A stretch of DNA of 64,000 nucleotides from Bradyrhizobium arachidis. Lineage in GTDB: Bacteria > Pseudomonadota > Alphaproteobacteria > Rhizobiales > Xanthobacteraceae. The notes below the pieces were generated by a model that searched no databases, was not told where the DNA came from, and saw only the letters and a list, made by a program, of their open reading frames with translations. A program made the translations under genes and the position numbers. The number at the start of each line of letters is the position of its first letter. Within the stretch, counting starts at the first letter, position 1. The stretch lies in the NCBI RefSeq assembly GCF_024758505.1, contig NZ_CP077970.1:4464001-4528000 (forward strand), given 5' to 3'. Below are positions 47,646 to 57,047 of the stretch, piece by piece.

Positions 47646-47757
47646 CCGTCGCACGGCCCTGCGGGCTTTCACGGATTCCACTTTCCTGCAAAAAAGTCTT
47701 AAGATTCGCATGCCTTGATGGCCTCGCGAATCTCATCTGTCCGGAGAAGCTCACCCG

Positions 47758-48645
47758 ATGGCGCTGTCGTCCATGACCGGCTTTGCCCGAAGCCACGGTG
47801 CGAGCGGGCCTTACACGTTCGAATGGGAATTGAAGTCGGTCAACGCCAAGGGCTTTGACCTGCGCGTGCGGCTGCCACAGGGCTTTGACGAGGTCGAGGC
47901 CCACGCCAAGAAGCGCGCGGGCGAGGTGCTGTCGCGCGGCACCGTCTACGCCAATCTCAACGTCAAGCGCGCCAATGCGGCGGCGTCGGTGCGGATCAAC
48001 GAGGACGTGCTCAATGCCGTGCTGAAAGTCGCGGCCCAATTGTCCGGCCGGGTCGACGCGGTGGCGCCGAGCATCGACGGCCTGCTGTCGATCAAGGGCG
48101 TGATCGAGGTCGCCGAGCCCGAGAGCAACGAGGACGAGGACAAGGCGGCGCGCGCCGCCGTGGCCGAAGCCTTCGACAAGGCGCTCGCCGAGCTCGTCGA
48201 GATGCGCAAGCGCGAGGGTACCTCGCTCGGACAAATCCTCATCCAACGCGTGGACGAGATCGAGGGATTGGCGAAGAAGGCGGAGGCCTCGCCGGGCCGC
48301 AAGCCGGAGGCGATCCGGGCGCGGCTCGCCGAGCAGATCGCGACGCTGCTCGATACGTCCGATCGCTTCGACGCCGACCGGCTCACCCAGGAAGCGCTGA
48401 TGATCGCGACCAAGGCCGACATCCGCGAGGAGCTCGACCGCATCGCCTCGCACGTCGCGCAGGCGCGCGAGCTGATCGGCAAGGGCGGCCCGATCGGCCG
48501 CAAGCTCGACTTCCTGGCGCAGGAGTTTCATCGCGAGGTCAACACCTGCTGCTCGAAGTCGAACGACATCGAGCTGACCAACACGGGGCTCGCCATGAAG
48601 AACGTGGTCGAGCAGTTCCGCGAGCAGGTTCAGAATCTGGAGTGA
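47758..48645 (+). CDS. YicC family protein
   Basis: 295 residues starting SSMTGFARSHG, with the YicC C-terminal signature KLDFLAQEFHREVNTCCSKSND. The N-terminal half pairs with a conserved C-terminal DUF1732 domain. E. coli YicC is reported as an endoribonuclease acting with RyhB-type small RNA turnover. Here the gene lies three bases ahead of gmk. Confidence 0.93.
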   Translation: MALSSMTGFARSHGASGPYTFEWELKSVNAKGFDLRVRLPQGFDEVEAHAKKRAGEVLSRGTVYANLNVKRANAAASVRINEDVLNAVLKVAAQLSGRVDAVAPSIDGLLSIKGVIEVAEPESNEDEDKAARAAVAEAFDKALAELVEMRKREGTSLGQILIQRVDEIEGLAKKAEASPGRKPEAIRARLAEQIATLLDTSDRFDADRLTQEALMIATKADIREELDRIASHVAQARELIGKGGPIGRKLDFLAQEFHREVNTCCSKSNDIELTNTGLAMKNVVEQFREQVQNLE

Positions 48646-48648
48646 TCG

Positions 48649-49308
48649 ATGACGACGGGCGGTCACGGATTTGACGGTGTCGAGCGGCGCGGATTGATGT
48701 TCGTGCTGTCGTCGCCTTCGGGCGCAGGCAAGACCACGCTGTCGCGCCTTCTGATCGAACGCATGCCCGGACTGAAGATGTCGGTCTCGGCGACGACGCG
48801 CGCGAAGCGGCCCGGGGAGGTCGACGGGCGCGACTATCAGTTCGTCGACAAGCCCAGCTTCGAAGAGATGGTGAAGCAGGACGAACTGCTGGAATGGGCG
48901 ACCGTCTTCGACAATCGCTATGGCACGCCGCGCGCCCCCGTCGAGGCCGCGCTGTCAGCGGGCCAGGACGTGCTGTTCGACATCGATTGGCAGGGCACGC
49001 AGCAATTGCGTGAGAAGGCCCGCGCCGACGTCGTCAGCGTGTTCATCCTGCCGCCGTCGGCGGCCGATCTCGAGAAGCGGCTGCACTCGCGGGCCCAGGA
49101 TTCCGACGAGGTCATCCGCAAGCGGATGAGCCGCGCCAGCGACGAGATGAGCCACTGGGCCGAGTACGACTACATCGTGATCAACCACGACGTCGACGAA
49201 GCCTTCGCCGAAGTGCAGTCGATCCTGAAGGCCGAGCGCCTCAAGCGCGAACGGCGGACTGGCCTCGTTGGATTCGTACGAGGTCTGCAAGGTCAGCTTC
49301 AGGGCTAG
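48649..49308 (+). CDS. gmk: Guanylate kinase
   Basis: 219 residues with SSPSGAGKTTLSRLL (P-loop), SVSATTRAKRPGEVDGRDYQFV (GMP site) and DIDWQGTQQLR. It phosphorylates GMP to GDP. Its last 68 bases overlap the end of a minus-strand gene, so the two transcripts are convergent. The start follows yicC by three bases. Confidence 0.96.
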   Translation: MTTGGHGFDGVERRGLMFVLSSPSGAGKTTLSRLLIERMPGLKMSVSATTRAKRPGEVDGRDYQFVDKPSFEEMVKQDELLEWATVFDNRYGTPRAPVEAALSAGQDVLFDIDWQGTQQLREKARADVVSVFILPPSAADLEKRLHSRAQDSDEVIRKRMSRASDEMSHWAEYDYIVINHDVDEAFAEVQSILKAERLKRERRTGLVGFVRGLQGQLQG

Positions 49309-50479
49309 TCTGCGTCAATCGCGGCCCTTCCTTCGCCAGCCGTTCCAACATTTTGGTGATGATGTCGATGTCGACGGTGTCGGCATCATCGGTCTTTTCC
49401 GTCTCGGCGCGGGCTTCGATCGTCTCGGCCTCAGGCTCCGGCGAAACGTCGTCGAAGGCGATCGCCGCCGCCTCCGCTTCATCCGTTGCATGGATGTCGT
49501 TCTCCGCCGCGGGGACGGCGTCGCCCACCACGCGAACATCGGCTGCCTCAGTTGCGGGAGCAGCGTCGCGCTGCGGTTGCGGGAGTGCGAAGGAGAAGTC
49601 GAACGGTTGCGGCTGCTGTTGCTGCTTCAATTGCTTCAGCCGCTGCAAGCGCGGTGCGGCTGCTTCGGCCCACGGCGCGCGGGCGTTGTCGGCCGGCGGC
49701 TCCCAATTGACCCGGCGGCGCGTGCCGTCATGTGCCCGGACGCGCGCGCCGGAGCCGGCGAAACGATAGATCGCGCTGCCGAGGATGCCGGCAAGCGTCA
49801 GGGCGCCGCCGATGACGAGGAGCAGCGTTTGCAGCGAGCCGGTCGGCTTGTCGGCGGGAGCCGGCGTCGCCGGCGCTGTGACGGCGGGCGCAGTTGCAGG
49901 CTCGGGGGCAGGCTCCGGGGCAGGGCGTGCATCGGCCAGTTTCGTCGCGGGCGCCGCGGCGGGTTGCGGGGCGGGAGCCGTTGCGGCGGAGGCGTCAGGC
50001 CAGCGCGCGTTCAGCGCGGGCTGTTCCGCGCTGTCGGCGGAAGCGCTCAGGCGCTGATTGAGGGGCTGAGACGCCGTCGCTTTCGGCGCCAGGATCGATG
50101 CCGTCGTATCCTGCGCAACAGTGCCTTGTGGCGTCGGCCATTCGGCGCGCGCATCCTGCATGGAGCGCGGGGCGGGTGTTTCGGGCTTCTGCGAGGCCGC
50201 AGTCGTCTGGGTGCTTTGCGCGCTCTTCGTGCCTTCGGCGCGCAGATACCAGCACTGCCGCTTGGTGCCGCGCTCGACGCGGTAATACCAATGTTGGCCC
50301 TCGGGCGCCGTCTTCTTCGGCGAGACCAGGCAATCGTCGGCGGCATTGGCTGCGGCGTCATTGGCTGCGGTTGGCGCGGCTTCAGTGCTCGGCGCATTCT
50401 GCGACACCGCCGACAACGGCGCTCCCGCCAGCACGCTGGCGAATAGTGCGGATATGAACTTTGCGGTGCGGTTGCCCAT
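49241..50479 (-). CDS. Secreted/membrane low-complexity protein with a conserved Cys-Trp motif
   Basis: 412 residues from ATG 50479 behind GGGAGACCAGG. A signal peptide (SALFASVLAGAPLSAVSQ) and then DDCLVSP....EGQHWYYRVERGTKRQCWYLRAEG, a motif seen in several rhizobial proteins. An Ala/Pro-rich middle leads to one membrane helix (LLLVIGGALTLAGILGSAIYRFAG) and an acidic cytosolic tail. No known fold. Its end overlaps gmk antiparallel by 68 bases. Confidence 0.8.
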   Translation of the reverse strand: MGNRTAKFISALFASVLAGAPLSAVSQNAPSTEAAPTAANDAAANAADDCLVSPKKTAPEGQHWYYRVERGTKRQCWYLRAEGTKSAQSTQTTAASQKPETPAPRSMQDARAEWPTPQGTVAQDTTASILAPKATASQPLNQRLSASADSAEQPALNARWPDASAATAPAPQPAAAPATKLADARPAPEPAPEPATAPAVTAPATPAPADKPTGSLQTLLLVIGGALTLAGILGSAIYRFAGSGARVRAHDGTRRRVNWEPPADNARAPWAEAAAPRLQRLKQLKQQQQPQPFDFSFALPQPQRDAAPATEAADVRVVGDAVPAAENDIHATDEAEAAAIAFDDVSPEPEAETIEARAETEKTDDADTVDIDIITKMLERLAKEGPRLTQTSPEADLADLVRIQRGQSAVRA

Positions 50480-50634
50480 CCTGGTCTCCCGGTTACGCCT
50501 TACGCAACATGTACGGGAGCCAATCTCGTCAAAGACTTGGGTGGCAATGAGCCCCAAATCCGGAGAGGATGAGGCTTAAATCGGGCCTGCGCAGCGATTG
50601 TTCCACCGCGAATTCAGGCCGTTTTCGGTCGCGA

Positions 50635-51120
50635 TTATTGCTTGCTTGCCGTCCAGGTTCCACCGCAGCCGTCGGAGCGGCGCCACGTTCCGGAACCGCC
50701 GCGGCCGCTGAGACGGCCAGAGCCCGTGGAGGTCACGCCGTCGCCCCGGCCGAACGTGCTCACGCTTCCGCTCGGGCTGACAGTGCCGCTGACGCCTTCG
50801 GCGATCACCTTGCCCGAGGAGACCACGACCGCGCCGGTCGTGGTGCCACCGCAGCCGACGTTCACGACGATCCAGGCGCCGTCGAAACTGCCACCACCTC
50901 CACGCCGCGCCGGCTCGTCGGCAGCCGGCTTGCTCCGGCGCGACGACGAGGAAGGCGCAGGTTCTGCCGAGCGATCTTGACGTGAGCCCGACAGGGACTT
51001 GTCGTCATTGCCGATCGAGCCTCCGGCGCTGCCGGATTGCGCGAGCGCAAGACCGGGCGACAGGGCCACGGTGAGCAACAGAACGGGTAGGATATCCTTG
51101 CGGCGAAAGACGTTCGGCAT
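50635..51120 (-). CDS. Secreted Gly/Ser-rich protein of unknown function
   Basis: 161 residues. Signal peptide (ILPVLLLTVALSPGLALAQ) then an acidic/basic linker and a Gly/Ser/Thr-rich domain with two Cys in VNVGCGG and DGCGGTWTASKQ. The pattern W.V...G......G.V.....GV.G.VSPSG resembles small calycin-like or lipocalin-like secreted domains, but no family is recognised. It runs in the same direction as the caspase-like gene upstream. Confidence 0.7.
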   Translation of the reverse strand: MPNVFRRKDILPVLLLTVALSPGLALAQSGSAGGSIGNDDKSLSGSRQDRSAEPAPSSSSRRSKPAADEPARRGGGGSFDGAWIVVNVGCGGTTTGAVVVSSGKVIAEGVSGTVSPSGSVSTFGRGDGVTSTGSGRLSGRGGSGTWRRSDGCGGTWTASKQ

Positions 51121-51143
51121 CTGAAATCCAATTCACCAGAAAA

Positions 51144-51437
51144 TCAGCGACCGGACCCGTCCGCACAGACCGCTCCGATAATGCGGCAAGATTTCCCCGC
51201 CTTGTTGCATTCGTCAAGCGCGACCTCCTTGGCCCGCTGCATCGTATCGCGCGCAACCAGCGACCACGACTTGTCCGAGATCGCGAACGCGCCGCATCGG
51301 CCGCCATAGAAGGAGAGCTCGATCGGACACTTGGCGCTGCCGCAATTGCCGCGCGCATCCGCCACTGCCGCACGCCGCGAGGCGTGATTCCAGGACATGC
51401 CCCATTTGTCATTGTCGGGCCCGTAGACGATCGAGCC
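51144..51437 (-). pseudogene. DUF4189 domain cut off from the caspase-like protein by one TGA
   Basis: The frame following the caspase stop codon reads GSIVYGPDNDKWGMSWNHAS, then NCGSAKCP, CGAFAISDKSW and CNKAGKSCRIIGAVCADG: a nearly full DUF4189 domain. It continues in the same frame as the upstream protease with nothing but TGA between. DUF4189 domains usually begin W-G, so TGA probably replaces TGG. The longest ATG frame covers only 84 residues (51144-51398) and lacks the domain start. Confidence 0.7.
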
Positions 51438-52493
51438 TCAGGGCTTGAGATCATCCATCTTGCGCATGCGCATCAAAAGACCTTCGGTGGCTTCGCCGGT
51501 CGGCGCCATCGCGATCTTCTCCTGGAGCTTTGTGATCGCGCGCGTCAGATCGCTGCGGCCGTCCGGCGTTTCAGGGTCGAAATTGAGCTCGTAGAGCCGC
51601 TCGCTCAGCTCGCTGAGCAGCGCGGGATCCCTGAGCGGCGCTCGATCAGGATCGGGGCGCAGGCTCGTTCCCGGCTGCGGAACGGCTGCGACTTGCGGGC
51701 TGGTGCCTTGCGCCGCCGGCGGCACGAAATAAAACGTGCCGTCGATCGGCGAGGACGACACCCAGGGCTGCTGCGCGCCTGATGTCGCCCGCTTCACCGC
51801 GAGCCCGACCTGGTTGAAGGTTTGAAAAATGTCGAGGCCGGACTGCTTGATCGTCGTCGCCAGCGCCTTGGTGTAGGGGCTGTGGCCGTCCATGCCGTCC
51901 TGTGCGACGTTGCCGGGCTGTGTGGCATAGGAGATCAGCGTGCCCTCGGGCGCGCGCATCTGCGCAAGGCCGCCGTCGGAGGCGCGCAGGCCGCGTGCGC
52001 CAAACGGGTTGTTGCGGCAGGCATCGAGGATCACAAGGTTGAGCCGCGTGCCCGAACCCTGCATCTGGCGCAGCACCAGATTGACGTCGGTCATCTGGAA
52101 GTCGACGTCGGCTTCGCGCGTCGGATTGGCGCCGACCGGTACCAGATAGTTGGAGCCCGCCACCTGCACGCCGTGGCCGGCATAGTAGAAGAGGGCGACG
52201 TCGGCGCCCTGGACCTGCCGGCCAAAGCTCTGCACCGCGTTGTCCATCGCACCCTTGTCGAGATCGAGTTGCGCGCGTCCGCCGACCAGCGTGAAGCCGA
52301 GCGCGCCGAGCGTCTCCGCCATCAGCGAAGCGTCCTTGCTCGGATTGTCGAGCGGGGTGATGTTCTTGTAGGCGGAGTTGCCGACCACGAGCGCGATGCG
52401 CTTCTCGGCGGAGGCAGGCGCAGCACCGCAGACGACCGCGGCCAGCGCGAACGTTGCCAGCGTCACGATGCGGCCAAGCAGCCCCTTGCGCAT
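51438..52493 (-). CDS. Secreted caspase-like (C14) protease
   Basis: 351 residues from ATG 52493. A signal peptide ends near PASAEKRIALVVGNSAYKN; the p20-like domain has catalytic His107 (YYAGHG) and Cys159 (LDACRNNPFG), with dyad intact. After the domain come a Pro-rich linker and a C-terminal helix of about 60 residues ending GLLMRMRKMDDLKP. The next codon is TGA, and the frame continues into a DUF4189 domain. Roles of bacterial caspase-like proteins include signalling and cell death; none is proven here. Confidence 0.88.
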   Translation of the reverse strand: MRKGLLGRIVTLATFALAAVVCGAAPASAEKRIALVVGNSAYKNITPLDNPSKDASLMAETLGALGFTLVGGRAQLDLDKGAMDNAVQSFGRQVQGADVALFYYAGHGVQVAGSNYLVPVGANPTREADVDFQMTDVNLVLRQMQGSGTRLNLVILDACRNNPFGARGLRASDGGLAQMRAPEGTLISYATQPGNVAQDGMDGHSPYTKALATTIKQSGLDIFQTFNQVGLAVKRATSGAQQPWVSSSPIDGTFYFVPPAAQGTSPQVAAVPQPGTSLRPDPDRAPLRDPALLSELSERLYELNFDPETPDGRSDLTRAITKLQEKIAMAPTGEATEGLLMRMRKMDDLKP

Positions 52494-52710
52494 CCAAAGC
52501 CCCCGCGGAGATGACAAGCATAGTCTATCAGCGGGGAAGGTTGGCGGAAAGCGGTGCGACAAACTGTGCTGTCGGTCACACGCGGTCGCGGATCGAGGCG
52601 TCCACGTTCGACATCACGATCTCGGTGACCGGGGCATTCCAGCGCCGATTGCCCATGCGGCCCAAGCGTGAGCGTTGTAAGCTTGCCCTCGCAATGTCGT
52701 TTGAGGGAGC

Positions 52711-53220
52711 ATGACGATGGCCCTTCAGAATCAAACCTGCGCGTCGAATTCCGCTGAGCAATCGACGTGGACGGCGGCGGGCGACGAGTTCGTTCTTCTC
52801 GACACCGTTCAGCCGCCGGCCCGGATCGCAATGGCCCGGGAGCGCATGCTGCTGAGCCGGCTCTATCTCGGCCTGATCCGCAGCATCAACGACGACTATG
52901 GCGCGGATTTCGTCAGGCAGAACGACAGCGCCACGTTCCGCACCATCGGCATCTATCTCTTCCTGCGCACCGCCATGTGCTCGCCGGTGCGCGCGACCAC
53001 GATTGCGCAAGGCCTGAGGATCCCGCGCGCGACGGTGCTGCGGCGGCTGGAGGAGATGATCAAGCAAGGCTATGTCGAGCGCATCGGCAATGCCTACCGC
53101 GTGACCGACAAGGTAAACATTCCCGATCTCCAGCAGCGCTTGCAGCAGCGGGTCGACATGATCCTGGAGACGGCGCGCGAGCTGTCGAAGCTGAGAGAGG
53201 CCGGCGGCGCCGCGCATTGA
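52711..53220 (+). CDS. Winged-helix transcriptional regulator, MarR/IclR-like
   Basis: 169 residues. A helix-turn-helix is seen in RATTIAQGLRIPRATVLRRLEEMIKQGYVERIGNAYRVTDKVN (about residues 98-140), where wing and recognition helix resemble MarR/IclR members. An N-terminal helix of about 60 residues may serve dimerisation. GAGGGAG precedes the ATG. Its targets are unknown; the next gene is a membrane protein 42 bases downstream. Confidence 0.75.
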   Translation: MTMALQNQTCASNSAEQSTWTAAGDEFVLLDTVQPPARIAMARERMLLSRLYLGLIRSINDDYGADFVRQNDSATFRTIGIYLFLRTAMCSPVRATTIAQGLRIPRATVLRRLEEMIKQGYVERIGNAYRVTDKVNIPDLQQRLQQRVDMILETARELSKLREAGGAAH

Positions 53221-53262
53221 GCGCGGCTGAACCGAGACGTCGTTTGCGCCGACCAAACCGGC

Positions 53263-54030
53263 ATGCGCTTGCCCATTCTTGTCTTGCAACTCCTCGTCGC
53301 CGCCGTGAGCGTGTTCAACGTGATCCGCTTCCGGCTCGACAACCTCCTGATCGAGAGGGGGGCTGAGCTCGACCGTCTCGCCCTCGTGGGGCTGGCCGGC
53401 GCTGCCATATCGACGGCCGCTGTGCTCGTTCTCTGCTGGCGCGCAACGGCCCTGACTCCACTGCGTGCGGGACTCGCTCTTGTGCTGATCGGGGTGACCG
53501 CTCTCTCCGGTGTCGCGCCCGGGATGATCGAATCCCGCGTCAGGGCCGCGGAGCATGCCACGCGCGAGGCTGAACACCAGCAGCGGGAGGACGCATTCGC
53601 ACGCGAGCTCGCTCAGTGGACCGCCGATATCGACAAACGCGCGGCCGTGGCCCAGCCGCTCGAACCCGAGCAAGCCTGGTCGTTTGTCGATTGCATCGCC
53701 AGTGCAGGCTATCGGGACGAGGGAGCCAATCCTCCCAGCGCCCAAGCGCTCGAACTGCTGCGCCGGGCGCTCGCCGCGGGCCTGATCGACGTCAATACGG
53801 CGGTGCCGGGTCACCGGCTCAAGGACCCGGTGCCGCGGCCGTTGTTCCTGCAGTTCTACACGGAGCGCGTTGCGCCGGTGCGCAACGTGCTGGCGCGGCA
53901 GGATTGGGAGATCATGCGCCTGCTCGCCGCCGGCGGCGCCGATCTCGCGTTATCAGACGCGGCGCCGCTCGTCGCGGACCTCGCAAAGACTGCGGTGGCT
54001 GGGCCGTCGCGGTTCGTCAGCTTGAAATAG
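53263..54030 (+). CDS. Hypothetical membrane protein with soluble helical C-terminus
   Basis: 255 residues: three helices in the first 90 (LPILVLQLLVAAVSVFNVIRF, LVGLAGAAISTAAVLVLCW, LRAGLALVLIGVTALSGVA), then a coiled-coil-like Glu/Ala segment and a helical domain ending near EIMRLLAAGGADLALSDAAPLV, which looks like a single ankyrin repeat. No family is recognised. It may be in an operon with the regulator before it. Confidence 0.6.
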   Translation: MRLPILVLQLLVAAVSVFNVIRFRLDNLLIERGAELDRLALVGLAGAAISTAAVLVLCWRATALTPLRAGLALVLIGVTALSGVAPGMIESRVRAAEHATREAEHQQREDAFARELAQWTADIDKRAAVAQPLEPEQAWSFVDCIASAGYRDEGANPPSAQALELLRRALAAGLIDVNTAVPGHRLKDPVPRPLFLQFYTERVAPVRNVLARQDWEIMRLLAAGGADLALSDAAPLVADLAKTAVAGPSRFVSLK

Positions 54031-54068
54031 CTTCGGACTGGGGCGGCCGAACCTCCTCGTCGAGGCGA

Positions 54069-55127
54069 TCAGTTCTTCAGCACGATCCGTCCGACCACCT
54101 TGCCGGCGCGGAGTTCGTCGATCCATTTCTGGACGTCGGCCATCGGCTCCTCGCGCATCGGGGTTGGCTTGATCTTGCCGGCGCGGGCGAGCGCCATCAG
54201 CTCGTGGCCCTCGGCGAGCGTGCCGACCATGAAGCCTTCGACGGTGAGGCGCTTGTAGACCCACTGCACCGTCGGCAGCGTGAACTGGCCGCCCATCAGG
54301 CCTGACACCACCACCTTGCCGCCGCGCGCGGCGACCGCGACCGCAGACGCCATCGACTTCTCGTTGCCGGCGAAATCGACGACCTCGTCAAAGCCGCCGT
54401 CGGTCTCCTTCAGGATGCGGCGGATCACTTCGGGCTCGGACGGATCGTAGGCGTTCGCAGCGCCGTTCTTCAGCGCGGTCTCGCGCGCGGCCGGGCTGAG
54501 ATCGGCCACCGTGATCGGCTGCTTGAACATGGCCTGCGCGAAGGACAGGCCCATCATGCCGACGCCGCCGAGCCCGATCAGCAGCAGATTGCGCTGGCGC
54601 GGGCGGTCGACCAGACGCTTGAGCGCGCCATAGGCGGTGACGCCGGAGCACATCAAGGTCGCGGCCTGGTTGACGGGCAGGGGATCGTATTCGAGGAGAT
54701 ACCTTGCGTCGGGCACCAGCACATGGGTGGCAAAGCCGCCGTCAATGGAGACGCCGAGAAAACGCTGCTTGGCGCAGAGATTTTCGTCGCCGTTCTTGCA
54801 GTCGCGGCACTGGCCGCAGCCGATCCATGGAAATACCGCGCGCTTGGCGCCGACGAGACCGGCCGGCACGTCCGCGCCGACCTCTTCCACGACACCGGCG
54901 ATCTCATGGCCGAGTGTGAAGGGCAGCGTCATGCCGCGCGTGGTATCGAGCTTCTTGCCGCCGCCGAGATCGGCATAGCCGTCCTGGATGTGCAGGTCGG
55001 AATGACAGAGGCCGCAGCGCTCGATGCGCACCAGCACCTCGCGCGCTTGCGGCTTGGGTGTGTGGACGATGGTTTCGCACAGTGGCGCATCGAACTTCAC
55101 CAGAGACTGCCGACGCATCAACGCCAT
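54069..55127 (-). CDS. Zinc-dependent alcohol dehydrogenase
   Basis: 352 residues of the MDR family. Catalytic zinc ligands: CGLCHSD (Cys41) and LGHEIAG; structural zinc: CGQCRDCKNGDENLC; cofactor: GLGGVGMMGLSFA. A class III-type loop is absent. It probably oxidises a primary alcohol or reduces an aldehyde with NAD. It stands alone on the minus strand between accessory genes and rsmA. Confidence 0.9.
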   Translation of the reverse strand: MALMRRQSLVKFDAPLCETIVHTPKPQAREVLVRIERCGLCHSDLHIQDGYADLGGGKKLDTTRGMTLPFTLGHEIAGVVEEVGADVPAGLVGAKRAVFPWIGCGQCRDCKNGDENLCAKQRFLGVSIDGGFATHVLVPDARYLLEYDPLPVNQAATLMCSGVTAYGALKRLVDRPRQRNLLLIGLGGVGMMGLSFAQAMFKQPITVADLSPAARETALKNGAANAYDPSEPEVIRRILKETDGGFDEVVDFAGNEKSMASAVAVAARGGKVVVSGLMGGQFTLPTVQWVYKRLTVEGFMVGTLAEGHELMALARAGKIKPTPMREEPMADVQKWIDELRAGKVVGRIVLKN

Positions 55128-55161
55128 TTTTCTTCCTCCGGAATTTCTTATTCAGGTCGTT

Positions 55162-56016
55162 TCAGCTTTCGCTTCGTATATCCGCCAATTCACGCGCCAT
55201 GGCAACAAAGCCGGAGACCGGAATGGTCTCCGCGCGCCGCGTCGCATCGACGCCGGCAGCCTGCGCCAGTCGCGCCGGATCGGCCTGCAGCGATTTGAGG
55301 CTTTGCCGCAGCATTTTGCGGCGCTGACCGAAGGCAGCGGCGGCGACCTGTTCGAGCAGCCGGCGATCGCAAGGCTCGGGCGCCGCGCGCGGCACGAGGC
55401 GTACGACGGAAGACGTTACCTTCGGCGGCGGCACGAAGGCGGATGGCGAGATGTCGAACAGGATCTTTGTCTCCGCGCGCCAGTTCGCGAGCACGCCGAG
55501 CCGGCCATAGGCCTCTTCATCCTCGCGCGCGACGATGCGCTCGGCGACCTCGCGCTGAAACATCAGCACCATCATCTCGTACCAGGGCGGCCAGGGCTCA
55601 GCTGTGAGCCAGCCGATCAGGAGCTGGGTCGCGATGTTGTAAGGCAGGTTGGCGACGATCTTCGCTTTGGCGCCGCCGAGCAGCGGCCGCGGATCGAAGG
55701 TCATGGCATCGCCATGCACGATCTCGAGCCGACCCGGATAGCGCGCGGAGATATCCTTCAGCGCCGGGATCGCCCGCTCGTCATGCTCGATGGCGATGAC
55801 GCGGGCCGCACCCAGCGCCAGCAGCGCGCGGGTCAGCCCGCCCGGACCCGGACCGATCTCGACGATGGTCGCGTCCTCGAGCGGGGCTGCCGCGCGCGCG
55901 ATGCGTGCGGTCAGATTGAGATCGAGCAGAAAATTCTGGCCGAGCGATTTGCGCGCCGACAAAGCGTGCTGGCGGATGACCTCGCGGAGCGGCGGGAGGT
56001 CGTCGATCGCGCTCAT
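55162..56016 (-). CDS. rsmA: 16S rRNA adenine dimethyltransferase
   Basis: 284 residues. SAM motif [13 protein letters not shown], catalytic [11 protein letters not shown] and [16 protein letters not shown] near the C-terminal domain. It dimethylates A1518/A1519 of 16S rRNA. It overlaps pdxA by four bases (ATGA), matching the pdxA-ksgA order of many bacteria. Confidence 0.96.
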   Translation of the reverse strand: MSAIDDLPPLREVIRQHALSARKSLGQNFLLDLNLTARIARAAAPLEDATIVEIGPGPGGLTRALLALGAARVIAIEHDERAIPALKDISARYPGRLEIVHGDAMTFDPRPLLGGAKAKIVANLPYNIATQLLIGWLTAEPWPPWYEMMVLMFQREVAERIVAREDEEAYGRLGVLANWRAETKILFDISPSAFVPPPKVTSSVVRLVPRAAPEPCDRRLLEQVAAAAFGQRRKMLRQSLKSLQADPARLAQAAGVDATRRAETIPVSGFVAMARELADIRSES

Positions 56017-57047
56017 GCGGGTTTTGTGTCGGCCATGCGGCTCGCCAGCTCCAGGGCGGCGACGAGGCTCGCAGGGTTGGCCTTGCCGCTGCCGGCGATG
56101 TCGAAGGCGGTGCCGTGATCCGGCGAGGTCCGGATGAAGGGCAGGCCGAGCGTGACGTTGACCGCGTCGTCGAACGCCAGCGTCTTGATCGGGATCAGCG
56201 CCTGGTCGTGATACATGCAGACCGCGCAGTCATAGGTCTTTCGCGCGGCGTCGTGGAACATGGTGTCGGCGGGCAGGGGCCCGCGGGCTTCGATGCCTTC
56301 GCCGCGCAGCAGCTTGATTGCTGGAGTCACGATGGTCTGCTCCTCGTGGCCGAGCGAGCCGTCCTCGCCGGCGTGCGGGTTGAGGCCGGAGATTGCGATG
56401 CGGGGGCGGGCGATGCCGAAATGCGCGCGCAGCTCGGCCGCGACGATGCGCACCGTCGAGACGATCAGCTCGGAGGACAATTGCGCCAGCGCATCGCGCA
56501 GCGACAGGTGGATGGTCACGGGCACCACGGCGAGCGACGGCGACCACAGCATCATCACCGGCTGCGGCGCGCGGCCATTACGTGCGGCAAACTCCGCCAA
56601 ATATTCGGTGTGGCCGGGATGGCGGAAGCCGGCCCGGTAGAGCACGCTCTTGGCGATCGGATTGGTCACGACGGCCGCGGCGCGACCCTCAGCGACATCG
56701 GAGACGGCCTGGCGGATGGAGGCCAGCGCGGCTGGCGCGCTGCTGTCATCGGGCCGGCCGGGCTCTGCGGTGGCGATCTCGCCGGTCGCCACCACGGGCA
56801 GCGCATCGGCGAAGGCGGCTGCCGCCTCGTGGCTCGGCACGGAAGCGATGCGGATGTCGGCGCCGAGCGTTTTGGCGCGCCGCGCGATCGCGGCCTCGTC
56901 GCCGAGCAGGTAGAAGCACGGCAGATTGAGCTCACGCCGCTTGAGCCAGGCTGCGATCGTGATGTCGGGGCCGATGCCGGCGGGCTCGCCCAGTGTCAGC
57001 GCGAGAGGCTTTGCGTAAGAAGGCTTTACGGAAGGAGGCCCGGGCAT
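56013..57047 (-). CDS. pdxA: 4-hydroxythreonine-4-phosphate dehydrogenase
   Basis: 344 residues: [14 protein letters not shown] at the front, metal-binding His in [10 protein letters not shown] and [14 protein letters not shown], and [11 protein letters not shown]. It supplies the ring precursor for pyridoxal phosphate. It overlaps both neighbours by one to four bases, forming the surA-pdxA-rsmA string. Confidence 0.95.
   Translation of the reverse strand: MPGPPSVKPSYAKPLALTLGEPAGIGPDITIAAWLKRRELNLPCFYLLGDEAAIARRAKTLGADIRIASVPSHEAAAAFADALPVVATGEIATAEPGRPDDSSAPAALASIRQAVSDVAEGRAAAVVTNPIAKSVLYRAGFRHPGHTEYLAEFAARNGRAPQPVMMLWSPSLAVVPVTIHLSLRDALAQLSSELIVSTVRIVAAELRAHFGIARPRIAISGLNPHAGEDGSLGHEEQTIVTPAIKLLRGEGIEARGPLPADTMFHDAARKTYDCAVCMYHDQALIPIKTLAFDDAVNVTLGLPFIRTSPDHGTAFDIAGSGKANPASLVAALELASRMADTKPA

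Noticed and set aside
52576..53814. Minus-strand frame of 412 codons opposite the winged-helix and membrane protein genes
   Set aside because: No motif, and the plus-strand frames have ribosome sites and family features.
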